The notes: generated by a model from the letters alone, not told the origin. Positions 19,904 to 28,894 are shown, numbered from the stretch's first letter. The stretch is 64,000 bases of DNA from Halostagnicola kamekurae (GCF_900116205.1 NZ_FOZS01000002.1:372001-436000), one strand, 5' to 3'. Translations and numbers: made by a program.

Positions 19904-20644
19904 TCAGTCGGTGGTCTCGGCGACGACGTCGGGTTCTTCTGTAATCCGCTCTTCGGCTCGCTCCCGGTCCTCGGGGTAGCCCACGTCGATCCGCCAGCCG
20001 TCCATTCGGAGCGCGTCGATAGTGCGTCCGGACTGGATCAGCAAGTCGATCGCGTCCGGCAGTTCGTACTCGCCGCGGTCGGAGGGCTGGACCAGATGAC
20101 AGGCGTGGAAGATCGCCGGGGTGAACGTGTAGAAGCCGGTCATCACGAGGTTCGATGGTGGGTCGTCGGGCTTTTCCACGACTTCGACGACCTCGCCGTA
20201 CTCGTTTGTGTCGAGGACGCCGTAGCGGGAGGCCTCCTCCCAGGGCACCTCCTCGACGAGGAACGCGGCGTCGGCGCGGTCCTCGCGCTGGCGGTTGATC
20301 ACGTCGCCTAAGTTCCCGCGGAAGATATTGTCCCCGAGCATCAAGACGAAGTCGTCGTCGATGTGGGGTTCGGCCTGGAGGATCGCGTGGGCCAGCCCCA
20401 GCTGCTCGCGCTGGTGGGCGTAGGTGATCGGCACGCCCCGGTACTCGTCGCCGTAGCGCTCGATGATCTTCTCTTTCATGTAGCCGACGACGACGACGAA
20501 CTCGTCGACGCCGATCTCGAGGAGGTTGTCGAAGACGTCCTCGATGAGCGGTTTGTCGTCGACCTCCACGAGAACCTTCGGTTTGTCTTCCGTCAGCGGC
20601 CGAAGGCGCGTGCCTTTGCCTGCGGCGAGCACGACAGATTGCAT
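19904..20644 (-). CDS. aglF: sugar nucleotidyltransferase (AglF-like)
   Basis: 246 residues. The N terminus VVLAAGKGTRLRPLT with a following KPK is the nucleotide-binding signature of RmlA/GlmU-type nucleotidyltransferases, and MLGDNIF (about 106-112) is the metal-binding segment. The short length and the closing YPEDRERAEERI match haloarchaeal glucose-1-phosphate uridylyltransferases such as AglF of Haloferax, the enzyme making UDP-glucose for AglB-dependent N-glycosylation. The gene symbol is by similarity; thymidylyltransferase activity remains possible. ATG 20644 is preceded by a TATA-like ACTATTTG at a leaderless distance. Confidence 0.85.
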   Translation of the reverse strand: MQSVVLAAGKGTRLRPLTEDKPKVLVEVDDKPLIEDVFDNLLEIGVDEFVVVVGYMKEKIIERYGDEYRGVPITYAHQREQLGLAHAILQAEPHIDDDFVLMLGDNIFRGNLGDVINRQREDRADAAFLVEEVPWEEASRYGVLDTNEYGEVVEVVEKPDDPPSNLVMTGFYTFTPAIFHACHLVQPSDRGEYELPDAIDLLIQSGRTIDALRMDGWRIDVGYPEDRERAEERITEEPDVVAETTD

Positions 20645-20792
20645 ACCCCGAATGTTCCGCCGGTGGGACAAATAGTTTGTGAGAGATCGGGGTCGAACCC
20701 GGTCCCGGCGGTGCCGCTCGATTCTTTCCGGCGGGTCTCCGTGGCATTTCAGCCAGAAAGTATTTCTCTCAGCTCTCGCACTCACTCGATAT

Positions 20793-20975
20793 ATGAGTGC
20801 CAGTCTCGAGCAGACGCGAACCGAAACGGACGCCCTCGAACAGCTCGCCTCGAGCAGGTGCCAGTACTGCGCGGATGGAACGCTCGTCCTCGAGTCGTAT
20901 CGAGGGAACGATGCTGCGGTCTGTGAGACGTGTGGAACGCCCGCGATGCAAGTTTGGGGCGGTTCTCGTCAGTAA
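20793..20975 (+). CDS. 60-aa zinc-finger protein
   Basis: A 60-residue protein with two Cys pairs, CQYC (about 23-26) and CETC (about 43-46), 16 residues apart: a single zinc ribbon. It looks like the HVO_A0556 family of haloarchaeal micro-zinc-finger proteins, which I recognise by the spacing and by GTP after the second pair. Its 3' end overlaps the convergent gene at 20969. Haloarchaea encode many such proteins; some affect biofilm and swarming, and the function of this one is unknown. Confidence 0.72.
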   Translation: MSASLEQTRTETDALEQLASSRCQYCADGTLVLESYRGNDAAVCETCGTPAMQVWGGSRQ

Positions 20976-21328
20976 CTCGAGGCGATCTCTCGAGGTATTT
21001 TTCTGTTTAATAGAATTTTGATTAGTGGACTGCTTTTCGGTGAGCGAACGACGGCGGCGAGCGCTACGGTTCGAGCATCGTCGTCGTTCCGACGCCAAAC
21101 CTCCATTCCGTCGCCGTTCGAAAGGATCTCTCGAGTGATCTCGACCTCGGCGCGGATCTCGAGCGCCTGTTCGCGTAGTCGGGTCGCGGTGTCGTCCTCG
21201 AGGTCGTCGTGTTCTGCGCGTGCGAGTGAGTGCCGTGCGAGTCGGTCGATCGCCTCGACTCGAGTGCGGGGTGTGAGACCGATAGTAGTTGGTGTCTGAT
21301 CTTCATTCACATTATCCCATGTTCTCAT
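20969..21328 (-). CDS. hypothetical protein, 119 aa
   Basis: Unrecognised. From the Met in the context MRTWDNVN, the protein is charged and largely helical, with the core around residues 20-75 rich in Arg, Glu, Ala and Leu (for example RVEAIDRLARHSLARAEHDD) suggesting a helical bundle or a domain binding another protein. The C terminus is basic. An upstream Met at 21412 would add 28 residues of low-complexity sequence, which I think is not translated. It faces away from the winged-helix gene at 21519, so the two may share a control region of about 190 nt. Confidence 0.6.
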   Translation of the reverse strand: MRTWDNVNEDQTPTTIGLTPRTRVEAIDRLARHSLARAEHDDLEDDTATRLREQALEIRAEVEITREILSNGDGMEVWRRNDDDARTVALAAVVRSPKSSPLIKILLNRKIPREIASSY

Positions 21329-21518
21329 TTCGGGCCGTCCAGTGGAGGAATTGCTCTCCTGTGATTCGTTTGGTGGTATTGTTGTTTTCTGTATGAGTAA
21401 AACCTCGATCAATAGTTGTTTATCTTGGAATTATTGATCATGTCCTGTATTTGAGTTATATCTCTCAATCATGGTGCGATTCGGTGCAGTTAATCGACTT
21501 TCAGAGGAGTTCGGGGGT

Positions 21519-21824
21519 ATGCGGCCCCGCGTATCGTGGATGAAGGAAGTTGATGATGCGATTCTCGAGTACCTACAGGAGCTAGAGACCGATACGGGCC
21601 ATCGGATCTCGTTTCCTCCAACCACAGTCTGGTACAATCCCGTCGAAGACCTCGGTGTCCTCGATCGGAGTCAAAATACGTTGTCTCGCCGTATGAACGT
21701 CCTCAGTGACGCATCCCTGCTCGAGAAGACCGACGAAAAACGAGGCTACTACCGGATCACGGACAAAGGGATCGCGTATTTAGAAGCGGAACTATATGTG
21801 GCTGACCTCGAGAAGGACCATTGA
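21519..21824 (+). CDS. winged-helix (MarR/PhiH-like) regulator
   Basis: 101 residues. The fold reads as a winged helix: a helix VDDAILEYLQEL, a middle helix-turn-helix around NTLSRRMNVLSDASLLEK, and a wing RGYYRITDKGIAYLEAE. This resembles haloarchaeal PhiH/MarR-type small regulators. A start at 21471 is possible, but the Met at 21519 is preceded by GGAGTTCGGGGGT and begins MRPRVSWMKEVDD, the usual opening of the family. It lies at the left edge of the AT-rich glycan island and is divergent from an unknown gene, which it may regulate. Confidence 0.75.
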   Translation: MRPRVSWMKEVDDAILEYLQELETDTGHRISFPPTTVWYNPVEDLGVLDRSQNTLSRRMNVLSDASLLEKTDEKRGYYRITDKGIAYLEAELYVADLEKDH

Positions 21825-21995
21825 CCTCGGTTTGATTGCTCTCGAACAATGTCTTCCCGTAATTTAACGAATTCTACCACCTCGTTCCTTCAAACTCTAA
21901 TTTGAATAGTGACTACGTCACGTTGGCAAGGTTTCAAGAGGCGATTTTGAAGTTGATCGGTCACCGACTTCCAGAATCGAATATCCTTCTTGTCG

Positions 21996-23447
21996 TCAGT
22001 TGTGCGCCAGTGGGATATCGAATGGTACGTTCCGATTGACAGTAGTCCGAAACTGCGACGAAATCACCAGTAGCGTCGCAAAGTACACGCTAGCACCGAC
22101 CCCGACTAGCAATACGACCGTCGCAGCATTGTGTCCGAGTACGGTGTGTGTGTTTTCGAACTGAAGTCCTGCGTAGACGATTACGCCCATGATGATGGCT
22201 GCAAACCATTGGTTGGCGATTTCAGCGTACGGAATCGTATACTCAACGAGCGATTTGAGGTAGCAGTGGGCTACGACGAGGCTAACTGCTACCGACAACA
22301 CCGTTGCAACGGCCGCGCCGATCCATCCGTACAAATAGATCAGGGCGACGTTGAGCGAGAGGTTGACGACGACAAACAAGGCGTTGGCGCGGAACGAAAG
22401 GTCTGGGCGGTCGATAGCATTGAGTGTATTGAGGAGTTGCTTCTGGTAGGCACGAACTAGCGCAGAGATTATCAATATCCCAAGGACGGCCGTTCCCTGA
22501 GTAAACTCATCACCGTATATTCTGAGGATTCGCTCGCCGAGAATTAGCCCACCAATCAGTCCAGGGATCAACAGAAGACCGGCGTACGAGAGCGCGTCCT
22601 CGAGAAGGTTAGCAATAGATTGTGAGTCTTCGTTCACTGATTGTTTGCTCATCTCGGGGAAGAGCGTGGTACTGATAGAGCCACTAAAAAGGATAAGGAA
22701 CATTGCGATATTCCATGCGATCGAGTAGATGCCAATCAACGCCGATGGAACGAAAAAGCCCAACACGACGACATCGGTGTAGTTGAACATCCGAGACTCG
22801 AGATTCCCAAGCCAGGCGAACTTAGCGTAGTTGAACAGACTCCGATAGTGGTACTTTTGAGGAAGTTGGATTTTTTTAAAGCGACTGAACGCGTACATAC
22901 CCCCGAGTGCGGTGACGAGTACTAAACCCGCGATGTGTCCTATGAACAGTCCGGCGACCCCAAGTCCGGCTGCTACGGCACCGATCTGTAACAAACTCTG
23001 GCCACCAATTTTTATCGGCGACAAAACTCCTTCCAAATGCACGAGGTGGAGTCCTGTTAGCAACGAGGTGACTATCGACCACGAGAGGGTAACGAAGAGG
23101 ATGAGAACTACGTATCCCGTGGCGGGGTGGCCTAGATAGTCGTTAACGTATGGACGAAACAAAAGGAGGCTAGTCAAGAGAATTATGAATAACACCGCAA
23201 TGAGCGTGATTCCTGCAGTAGCGTACTGTTCTCGTTCTTCTCCCTCGCTCACTCGCTTCGTGATCGCTCCTGATATTCCGATCTTCCCAGCGATTGCTAG
23301 CCACGATACCACCCCGATGACGAGATTGTAGATCCCCAGCGGCTCGGCACCCAATAATCGGGCGAAGTAGATCGTCGCTATGAACCCGAACAAGGAGGCG
23401 AAAATCCTAGAAACGAAGTAAACAACAGAGGTTTGGCCAATCTTCAT
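21996..23447 (-). CDS. polysaccharide flippase (MOP/Wzx superfamily)
   Basis: 483 residues with about fourteen membrane helices evenly spread and short loops, the form of Wzx/MATE-like exporters. The opening VVYFVSRIFASLFGFIATIYF and the ARLLGAEPLGIYN segment are typical of this superfamily, which flips lipid-linked glycans across the membrane. In haloarchaea AglR is the corresponding candidate for the N-glycan lipid. Base composition is lower in GC than the housekeeping genes. The IS6 element sits about 90 nt upstream of its start and may have separated it from its former promoter. Confidence 0.9.
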   Translation of the reverse strand: MKIGQTSVVYFVSRIFASLFGFIATIYFARLLGAEPLGIYNLVIGVVSWLAIAGKIGISGAITKRVSEGEEREQYATAGITLIAVLFIILLTSLLLFRPYVNDYLGHPATGYVVLILFVTLSWSIVTSLLTGLHLVHLEGVLSPIKIGGQSLLQIGAVAAGLGVAGLFIGHIAGLVLVTALGGMYAFSRFKKIQLPQKYHYRSLFNYAKFAWLGNLESRMFNYTDVVVLGFFVPSALIGIYSIAWNIAMFLILFSGSISTTLFPEMSKQSVNEDSQSIANLLEDALSYAGLLLIPGLIGGLILGERILRIYGDEFTQGTAVLGILIISALVRAYQKQLLNTLNAIDRPDLSFRANALFVVVNLSLNVALIYLYGWIGAAVATVLSVAVSLVVAHCYLKSLVEYTIPYAEIANQWFAAIIMGVIVYAGLQFENTHTVLGHNAATVVLLVGVGASVYFATLLVISSQFRTTVNRNVPFDIPLAHN

Positions 23448-23548
23448 AGGTCAATCATATGATATCGATTTCCGAGATAAAATAATGCTTCGATCTGTTG
23501 GAACGGCTACTAGGACTGAGTTATTGGTTGATGAGGCACTGTCTAGTT

Positions 23549-24276
23549 CTACACCTCCTCGATCGGCGTCTTTCCGTCGAGAGCGTGGTGCGGTCTCTGT
23601 CGGTTGTAGTAGTGTATGAATTGTTCAAGCCATTCGCGTGCGCTCGACCGACTGCACACTCACGAGTTGTGGAAGCGGTCGATGCGCATTTTGAGGGTGT
23701 GAAACCACTTTTCGATGAGGTTTCGCTCGGTGTAGTTGACCCGACCGCTCAATCCTAATCGGGCAAGGGAAGTCCGATACCCGAATTGATCGACGAGAAA
23801 TACGGTGTCGGAGAGATCGTATTTCTTGTCGAGTCGATGCAGAAACGCAGCTGCCGGATCGGTGCCATGCCGACCAAACAACGCGACATCGAGAATCAAC
23901 TTCGTCTCGGTGTCTATTGTAGCATATAGCCAAGACCACTCACCGTTGATCTTGACAGCGGTCTCGTCAACCGCGACCCGTGACGGCTTCGCCGTCCTCA
24001 GAACGCGATGCGTTCTGATGGGCCGCACGAGAGCTTTGCTCTCGTGGACGTCGGCGGGTCGCACCCACTGTCAGCCAGCCGATGTGACAAATTCCATACT
24101 TCTCCATGTGACCGTTCAACGCCTAATTCAGCTAAAATAGTTGTTGTCTCTCGAAGAGAACAACCTATTTCGTGGAGGCGGACGATGAATGCCCTGACAG
24201 GCATCACCGTCCGCTCGTTCTCCCAAGATTCTTCTAAATCTGTCGCATAGCTCTCACTGAGCAGGTTTGCGAGCAT
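23549..24276 (-). pseudogene. IS6-family transposase, frameshifted and stopped
   Basis: Three pieces line up as one transposase. The N-terminal helix-turn-helix part runs from 24276 (SESYATDLEESWENER and GCSLRETTTILAELGVERSH) to about 24053. A 56-bp insertion shifts the frame. The DDE core continues with SRVAVDETAVKING, FLVDQFGYRT and the Glu in ERNLIEKWFHTLKMR. The expected Trp codon after FHNS is TGA (23660-23662), and the remaining C terminus (YYNRQRPHHALDGKTPIEEV) continues in the same frame to 23549. At least two inactivating changes are therefore present. Confidence 0.85.
23997..24052. repeat. 56-bp insertion of two perfect hairpins in the transposase
   Basis: Within the transposase, between the codons for DPPT and AKPSRV, lies a segment that intact relatives should lack. 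It contains CAGAACGC-GAT-GCGTTCTG (23999-24017) and CACGAGAGC-TTT-GCTCTCGTG (24026-24046), two perfect palindromes with 3-nt loops, and is bounded by a CGTC repeat at 23993-23996 and 24049-24052. Its length (56, not a multiple of three) accounts for the frameshift. I infer a tiny palindromic insertion. Confidence 0.6.
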
Positions 24277-24427
24277 CTTTGGACAAGAAACTCAACGACC
24301 TGCTCACTTCTCAAACTGACTCAACTAGACAGTGCCCTATGAGAAAATATATTATATCTTTGATACTAAAGATCTAGGCTAGTTCGATCCGCAAAGGATA
24401 TTATGTCGAATACGTATATAAATTCAT

Positions 24428-25369
24428 ATGCCAGATTATTATACGTTCGGAAATTTCAAGCGTGCGATCCAAAATCCTAGCTTATTTTTATATGAATCTA
24501 GGCGGATAGCAGGATCCCCTTTCCATTCCATGTATAATCAATATATCAACAAAAAATCTGAAAACGGAATTGATGTAATGAGCGAAGATTGGGACAATCT
24601 GATAATTCTTGATGCATGCCGTTACGATTATTTTGCATCGCAGAACTCGCTTGACGGGAAACTAGAGGAAGTTACCTCAAGGGGAAAACGGAGTTGGGAG
24701 TTTATGGAGGGGAATTTCGTTGGACGTGAATTTCATGACACCGTCTATGTGACCGCAAATCCACATACTAGCAAACTAGATGATGATCTTTTCCATTCAG
24801 TTGAACTGCTTCTCAACCGGTGGGACGACGAAATCGGGACTGTCCAACCTGAGGAAGTCGTGAGTGCAGCTGTTGAGGCACATGAATCCTATCCAAATAA
24901 AAAATTAATAATACACTTTATGCAGCCACATCGTCCCTATATTGGTCCTACGGCTGAGAAACTTCGCGAACGTGTAGATCTAGTTGGTTTCGACAATTCG
25001 TCAGATGGTGTGCAGATATGGGGTGCTGCTAAACAAGGAGATATCACTGTTTCTGAAGTACGGAAAGCATATTCAGAGAGTCTAGAAGGTGTATTAGACC
25101 ATGTAGAGACACTTCTTGACAATATTAATGGAAAATCTGTTGTCACCTCTGATCATGGTGAAATGCTTGGGGAACGGATATTTCCCTTTGCAAACCGGTT
25201 ATGGGGCCACTCAGAGGGTATAGCCACTCATACACTCCTCAAAGTACCTTGGCTTATTATCGATTCTGATAAGCGCAGAGAAACATATCAGGAAACACCG
25301 AGTACAAATATGGAGTTCGAAGAAGATGTCATACAAGATCGGTTACAAGCGTTAGGGTATAAAACGTGA
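24428..25369 (+). CDS. sulfatase-like (alkaline phosphatase superfamily) protein
   Basis: 313 residues of the sulfatase-like fold seen in haloarchaeal surface-glycan clusters. Metal-ligand candidates are Asp62 in LDACRYD and the Asp/His of SDHGEMLGE (about 239); a further His-containing segment FMQPHRPYIG lies near 165. The C/S-x-P-S-R formylglycine signature of true sulfatases is absent, so a phosphotransferase or sulfotransferase-like role is as likely as sulfate ester cleavage. The gene is markedly AT-rich with haloarchaeally unusual codons (AAA, ATA, TTA), which points to recent transfer. A paralogue lies at 27627. Confidence 0.8.
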   Translation: MPDYYTFGNFKRAIQNPSLFLYESRRIAGSPFHSMYNQYINKKSENGIDVMSEDWDNLIILDACRYDYFASQNSLDGKLEEVTSRGKRSWEFMEGNFVGREFHDTVYVTANPHTSKLDDDLFHSVELLLNRWDDEIGTVQPEEVVSAAVEAHESYPNKKLIIHFMQPHRPYIGPTAEKLRERVDLVGFDNSSDGVQIWGAAKQGDITVSEVRKAYSESLEGVLDHVETLLDNINGKSVVTSDHGEMLGERIFPFANRLWGHSEGIATHTLLKVPWLIIDSDKRRETYQETPSTNMEFEEDVIQDRLQALGYKT

Positions 25370-25812
25370 TGGCTCTGGTGAATCACTACACATCGGTGAC
25401 TTTCCGTGGGAAATTACACTGTTCGAGGAATCCGTCCGTAACAAGCCGGTCGACCTGTCTCAGAAAGACTGCAAGGTACTGCAACCCAACGCAGTATGGT
25501 GATTGATCAGATCCAATGTGATAGGCACATGATAAATGGCGTTACGTGGTTCCAGCAGCAGCCTCCGTCGATCCGACTTCTGCTAGCTAACCTACCAGAA
25601 GAGCATCTTATCATCTACACCGACTATTTTCGGGCATATGAGCCATTCAAAACAAGGATATCGATACAATCATGATGAGACATGTGTTAATATATTCGAG
25701 AACCAACAAATCATTCAGGATCGGGACTACACACTTGAAAAACACATCTAAGTTATACTTCTAGATCGCTAATGTAGTCAACGAGAGACTAGGATCTCTA
25801 GTGTATTCGTCG
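25370..25812. other. 443-nt gene-free stretch with a possible transposase relic
   Basis: No intact gene. Reading rightward at about 25600-25660, the frame gives EEHLIIYTDYFRAYEPFK, followed after a break by HDETCVNIFENQ (25670-25710). This resembles the DDE core of haloarchaeal IS1595-type transposases, where a TDxFRAY motif is followed by a VHVNTCEN-like motif. Stop codons interrupt every frame. The likeness is short and by memory, so the relic call is weak. Confidence 0.3.
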
Positions 25813-26997
25813 TTACTCCGCAACTATACTTTGGATTGCCGTGTCGAGTCGATCTGGATCAACCACAAGGTTCACACCACGTTGTTCACAGTCTAGGTCA
25901 ATATATCCATAATCGAGTATCTCTGCGAGACGGGCAAACGATGCAATTTTCTTGTTTCCGAATAGTTCGATAACTTCGACATCATCGGCGTAGACAATGT
26001 TTGCCAATCCGGCACCATGTGGAGCAACGACGACTTCCGCATTAGCGAATAAATTAATCTGTTCGGCTACACTCAGCTCGCTCAAAACATACGTCTCGAA
26101 TCCATATCTATCGAGGACAGGCTGAATTTCGTCGATGTTATCGACCCGACGTGCTGTTGCATCAGTCCGTGAAATATAGATATGTTTCTTATTGCTCCCA
26201 GCAATTTCATCGCCACGCATCCGATTGCGGAGCCACTGGCATTCCTCTCGGGTGGGATCGGGGAAGGAAGGAATTACTAGGCGGTCTATGTGGGCCACAT
26301 CACCGTTCCAGGTGACGACTCGACCTTGGTAGTCGACACGGTCAATCATTTCATTCACCCACGACGAACGGTTGGATGGAACTAGCAAGTCTGGATACTC
26401 ACCTTCCTCTGCTGCGTACATCTCAAGAAGGCGGATCCGTGGCAGGCATTCAATTGTCCAATGATAGTAGTTGTTCCAAGGTGGGAGCAGGATTGTTGCC
26501 ATTTCGAATTGAATGTCTGGTGTTTCGTCGCCGTTAAGGGTTGCAGTTGCGTGCCGAGGGCTATTTACTAGTGCTTTCGCCACTGCAACTCCAACTCGCC
26601 GATCTGCTAATTGAGGTGTGCCAACCGTCTCAGCAATGAGGCGACCATCAGTTGTCACTGCTGGACCAACTGGGCCAAGTACTTTCGTATCAGTGAGGGT
26701 GCAGACGAACCGATCGCCCGGCCAATACGTTTCGGATGGAGATCCCTCTTGAGGGATTCCTTTTCTACTCTTGGTCGGTACTTCTTTCGTACAGGACTCA
26801 TAGATTTGGTAGTCTCCTTCTGCATGGAGGCGATCTCGAGAAAGTTGTTGGAGTCGTTCCTGTAAAACATGCTTGTAAAGAAAACGATAGCCTAGTATAT
26901 TGACAAGAAACGTGTCTATGGATGACTTAGCTAACTCGGAGAATCCGTCGAGTTGATATTTTCGATGAGCTCGCCACGGTATATTCCATAGATTCAT
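25813..26997 (-). CDS. GT61-family glycosyltransferase
   Basis: 394 residues. The C-terminal half shows the hallmarks of family 61 (DUF563): WNNYYHWTIECLPRI at about 177-191, HIYISRTDATARR near 275, and VVAPHGAGLANIVY near 333 followed by VIELFGN. GT61 enzymes transfer xylose, N-acetylglucosamine or other sugars; the donor cannot be read. No signal peptide is evident. The gene is oriented against its neighbours and lies between transposase relics, so it may have arrived alone in the island. Confidence 0.85.
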   Translation of the reverse strand: MNLWNIPWRAHRKYQLDGFSELAKSSIDTFLVNILGYRFLYKHVLQERLQQLSRDRLHAEGDYQIYESCTKEVPTKSRKGIPQEGSPSETYWPGDRFVCTLTDTKVLGPVGPAVTTDGRLIAETVGTPQLADRRVGVAVAKALVNSPRHATATLNGDETPDIQFEMATILLPPWNNYYHWTIECLPRIRLLEMYAAEEGEYPDLLVPSNRSSWVNEMIDRVDYQGRVVTWNGDVAHIDRLVIPSFPDPTREECQWLRNRMRGDEIAGSNKKHIYISRTDATARRVDNIDEIQPVLDRYGFETYVLSELSVAEQINLFANAEVVVAPHGAGLANIVYADDVEVIELFGNKKIASFARLAEILDYGYIDLDCEQRGVNLVVDPDRLDTAIQSIVAE

Positions 26998-27000
26998 AGG

Positions 27001-27296
27001 TATCTGCTAGTGGACTATGCGTCGGTTTAACAACTCTGGAACAACTTCATAGGGCACTTCGAGATATTGAGATCAGAATGGAAAGATATGGCTGATGAAG
27101 TAGTGTTGTTAACGCCCTTCGGAAGTAGATTGTTGGTCGAATAGAGCGGGCGCTATGAAAGCGTAGCGGGCAAGAGTAATGCTGACTCATCACTCGACTA
27201 TGTTTCCAGTTGAAGTCTTTTGCTTAGAGGCGAGCGCCGCGAACCTGTTGTAGTACGTGAGAGATGTTTTAGGTCCGAAGGGAGATAATCAACACA
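27001..27296. other. gene-free stretch upstream of a transposase relic
   Basis: About 300 nt between the GT61 gene and the IS630-like relic. I see no credible coding frame; the only long open frame, on the minus strand across 27198-27671, overlaps the relic and the next gene's start and has no recognisable sequence. An imperfect GC-rich hairpin (GCGGGCGCTATGAAAGCGTAGCGGGC, written here in parts GCGGGCGC and GTAGCGGGC) lies near 27150. Confidence 0.35.
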
Positions 27297-27598
27297 GTGA
27301 GCGGCAATGGTCGAAAGGACGTTATTCTCCATCTTTCTGATGAAGAGCTTAATCAACTCCTGGCCGAGGCGGACGATCCGAAGGCCGTCCGCCATCTTAC
27401 CTTCATAAAGAATCCCTATGAAGGAGACACGCTTGAGGAGGCAATAAACCAGTTGGGAAGTCTGAATTAACCGAAAATCGGTGGGATCGCTGCTGGAATA
27501 AGGATGAACTTGGTCAACTGACGCCGAACTTCGGGGAACAGATATCCCCGAAGTTCGGAGAAGATGAACAAGAAATGCTTCTAGAACCGAAAACATAA
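27297..27598 (+). pseudogene. N-terminal relic of an IS630-like transposase
   Basis: From GTG 27297 a 57-codon frame gives LHLSDEELNQLLAEADD and VRHLTFIKNPYEGDTLEEA, the characteristic start of haloarchaeal IS630-type transposases. The frame ends at 27470. In another frame the family's continuation appears (W-D-R-C-W-N-K-DELGQLTPNFGEQ then FGEDEQEMLLE, 27482-27598), so a frameshift or small deletion separates them; the rest of the transposase, including the catalytic domain, is missing. The downstream sulfatase-like gene starts only 28 nt later. Confidence 0.6.
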
Positions 27599-27626
27599 GA
27601 TAGTACGCCAGTATCTCCCGCCATAG

Positions 27627-28619
27627 ATGACTATTAGCTTCTCCGATTGGCTTTCGGAAAGCATCGAGCACTTTCGTACCAGTGATCGGTCGGTCGTGAG
27701 TAGGATTGCTCGTCCCCCCTACTACGTGTACGTTGGGGCCTTCTTGACAGCAACTCAGCAGCGACAGTATGGAACGAACATCTTTGATCGAGAGTGGGAT
27801 ACATTGATCGTCCTAGACGCGTGTAGGGTTGATGCGTTGCGTGAAGTCGCAGACGAGTATGACTTCATCACCCAAGTTAACTCGATTACGTCTGTTGGAA
27901 GCACCTCCTTTGAATGGTTGAATCACACGTTTTCCGCTGAGTACTTGGAGGACATCCAAGAGACTGCGTATATTACGGGGAACGGCTATACGGAGCGAGT
28001 GTTTGAATCTGATGGACATACCGGACATGCACCGATTCCGTTCGGTCCGGAGAATTACAATGTAGTCGATTCTTCGGATTTTGGGTACTTGGAGGAACTA
28101 TGGCGGGTGGACTTTGAAGACTCTTCTGAGTGGATCATTGGGAGCGGTGACGGCCGGCGTGTGAATCCGAGATACACGACGGATAGAACGATTCAGGCTA
28201 TCAGAAATTCCGAATTGGATAGGTCTATCGTCCACTATATGTACCCTCACGATCCGTACCCGCTCGCAGGGGAATCTCTACAGCGTCCTTTCGATCCCCT
28301 CAAAGCCGGAACAGCGTCCAGAGATGATGTATGGGGTGCGTACCTCGATAATCTCAAACTCGTTCTGGATGAGGTGGAACTCCTGCTCGAAAATATCGAT
28401 AGTGAGAGGGTTGTGATTACCGCCGATCACGGAGAAGCGTTCGGCGAGTACGGTTTTTACCGGCACGTGATTGGCTGTCCAATTCCATGTATGCGACGTG
28501 TTCCGTGGGTCAAAACTACAGCGACCGACAAGGGAAAGTATGAACCAACTGCACCTAAATACAGTCTTAACGACTCTGTTGCAGTCCAAGATCGTTTAGA
28601 ACAGTTAGGGTATCTATAA
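27627..28619 (+). CDS. sulfatase-like protein, second paralogue
   Basis: 330 residues, related to the protein encoded at 24428: the shared signature LDACRVD (about 63-69), the GSTSFEW segment, a HYMYPHDPYP motif near 208, and TADHGEAFGEYGF near 270. As in the first copy there is no C/S-x-P-S-R sulfatase signature. Codon use is intermediate between the AT-rich first copy and the GC-rich chromosome, which suggests a different origin or age rather than a fresh tandem duplication. Likely acts on surface glycans; cytoplasmic or membrane-peripheral because no signal peptide is evident. Confidence 0.8.
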   Translation: MTISFSDWLSESIEHFRTSDRSVVSRIARPPYYVYVGAFLTATQQRQYGTNIFDREWDTLIVLDACRVDALREVADEYDFITQVNSITSVGSTSFEWLNHTFSAEYLEDIQETAYITGNGYTERVFESDGHTGHAPIPFGPENYNVVDSSDFGYLEELWRVDFEDSSEWIIGSGDGRRVNPRYTTDRTIQAIRNSELDRSIVHYMYPHDPYPLAGESLQRPFDPLKAGTASRDDVWGAYLDNLKLVLDEVELLLENIDSERVVITADHGEAFGEYGFYRHVIGCPIPCMRRVPWVKTTATDKGKYEPTAPKYSLNDSVAVQDRLEQLGYL

Positions 28620-28694
28620 TTAATCATAATATATTATAGAATTCCTAACGAAGTTCTGTAGTCGAAACAAGATAGCTAATACACTATATCGTCA
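28620..28694. other. AT-rich spacer before transposon relics
   Basis: Short AT-rich sequence after the second sulfatase-like gene. No gene and no clear terminator; it leads directly into the IS6 end described next. Confidence 0.4.
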
Positions 28695-28810
28695 GGCACC
28701 GTCTAGTGAGGCCAGTTTGAGGAATGACCAGGTCGTAGAGCTAGTTTGGCTATGACGCTCACAGACCTGCTCAGCGAGTGCTACACGGCGGAATTTGATG
28801 AATCTTAGGA
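28695..28810 (+). pseudogene. relic of an IS6-family element end
   Basis: GGCACCGTCTAG (28695-28706) matches the terminal repeat of the IS6 element at 23535 with one change, and the next 100 nt follow the right end of that element (read inward): spacing, CAGTTTGAG, GACCAGGTCGT, then a start of transposase giving TDLLSECYTAEFDES where the other copy gives ANLLSESYATDLEES. The next codon is TAG where the other copy has TGG. Beyond about 28810 the likeness fades. This is a truncated, older copy of the same family. Confidence 0.65.
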
Positions 28811-28894
28811 GTGTGCCGATCCAGCGACCCCGGAAACGTGGCTACAAGCCTTTACCGCCTGATGGAATTCGCGTAACTAAACACGATGGGCGCG

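Larger units (their letters stand above)
23535..24336 (-). mobile_element. IS6-family insertion sequence, damaged
   Basis: An 802-bp element bounded by perfect 14-bp inverted repeats: GGCACTGTCTAGTT at 23535-23548 and its reverse complement at 24323-24336. The interior encodes an IS6-type DDE transposase reading leftward. The 8-bp flanks (GTTGATGA and CTATGAGA) do not match, so there is no recognisable target duplication; either it moved by recombination or a flank has been rearranged. The transposase is broken (see the pseudogene), so the copy cannot move by itself. Confidence 0.85.

Noticed and set aside
20683-20710. GGGGTCGAACCC resembling a tRNA T-arm
   Set aside because: No acceptor stem, D-arm or anticodon arm can be drawn around it at tRNA distances.
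23527-24344. Target-site duplication of the IS6 element
   Set aside because: The 8 bp on either side (GTTGATGA and CTATGAGA) do not match, so none is claimed.
27198-27671. 157-codon minus-strand frame
   Set aside because: It overlaps the IS630-like relic and the start of the sulfatase-like gene and resembles no protein; the plus strand explains the region better.
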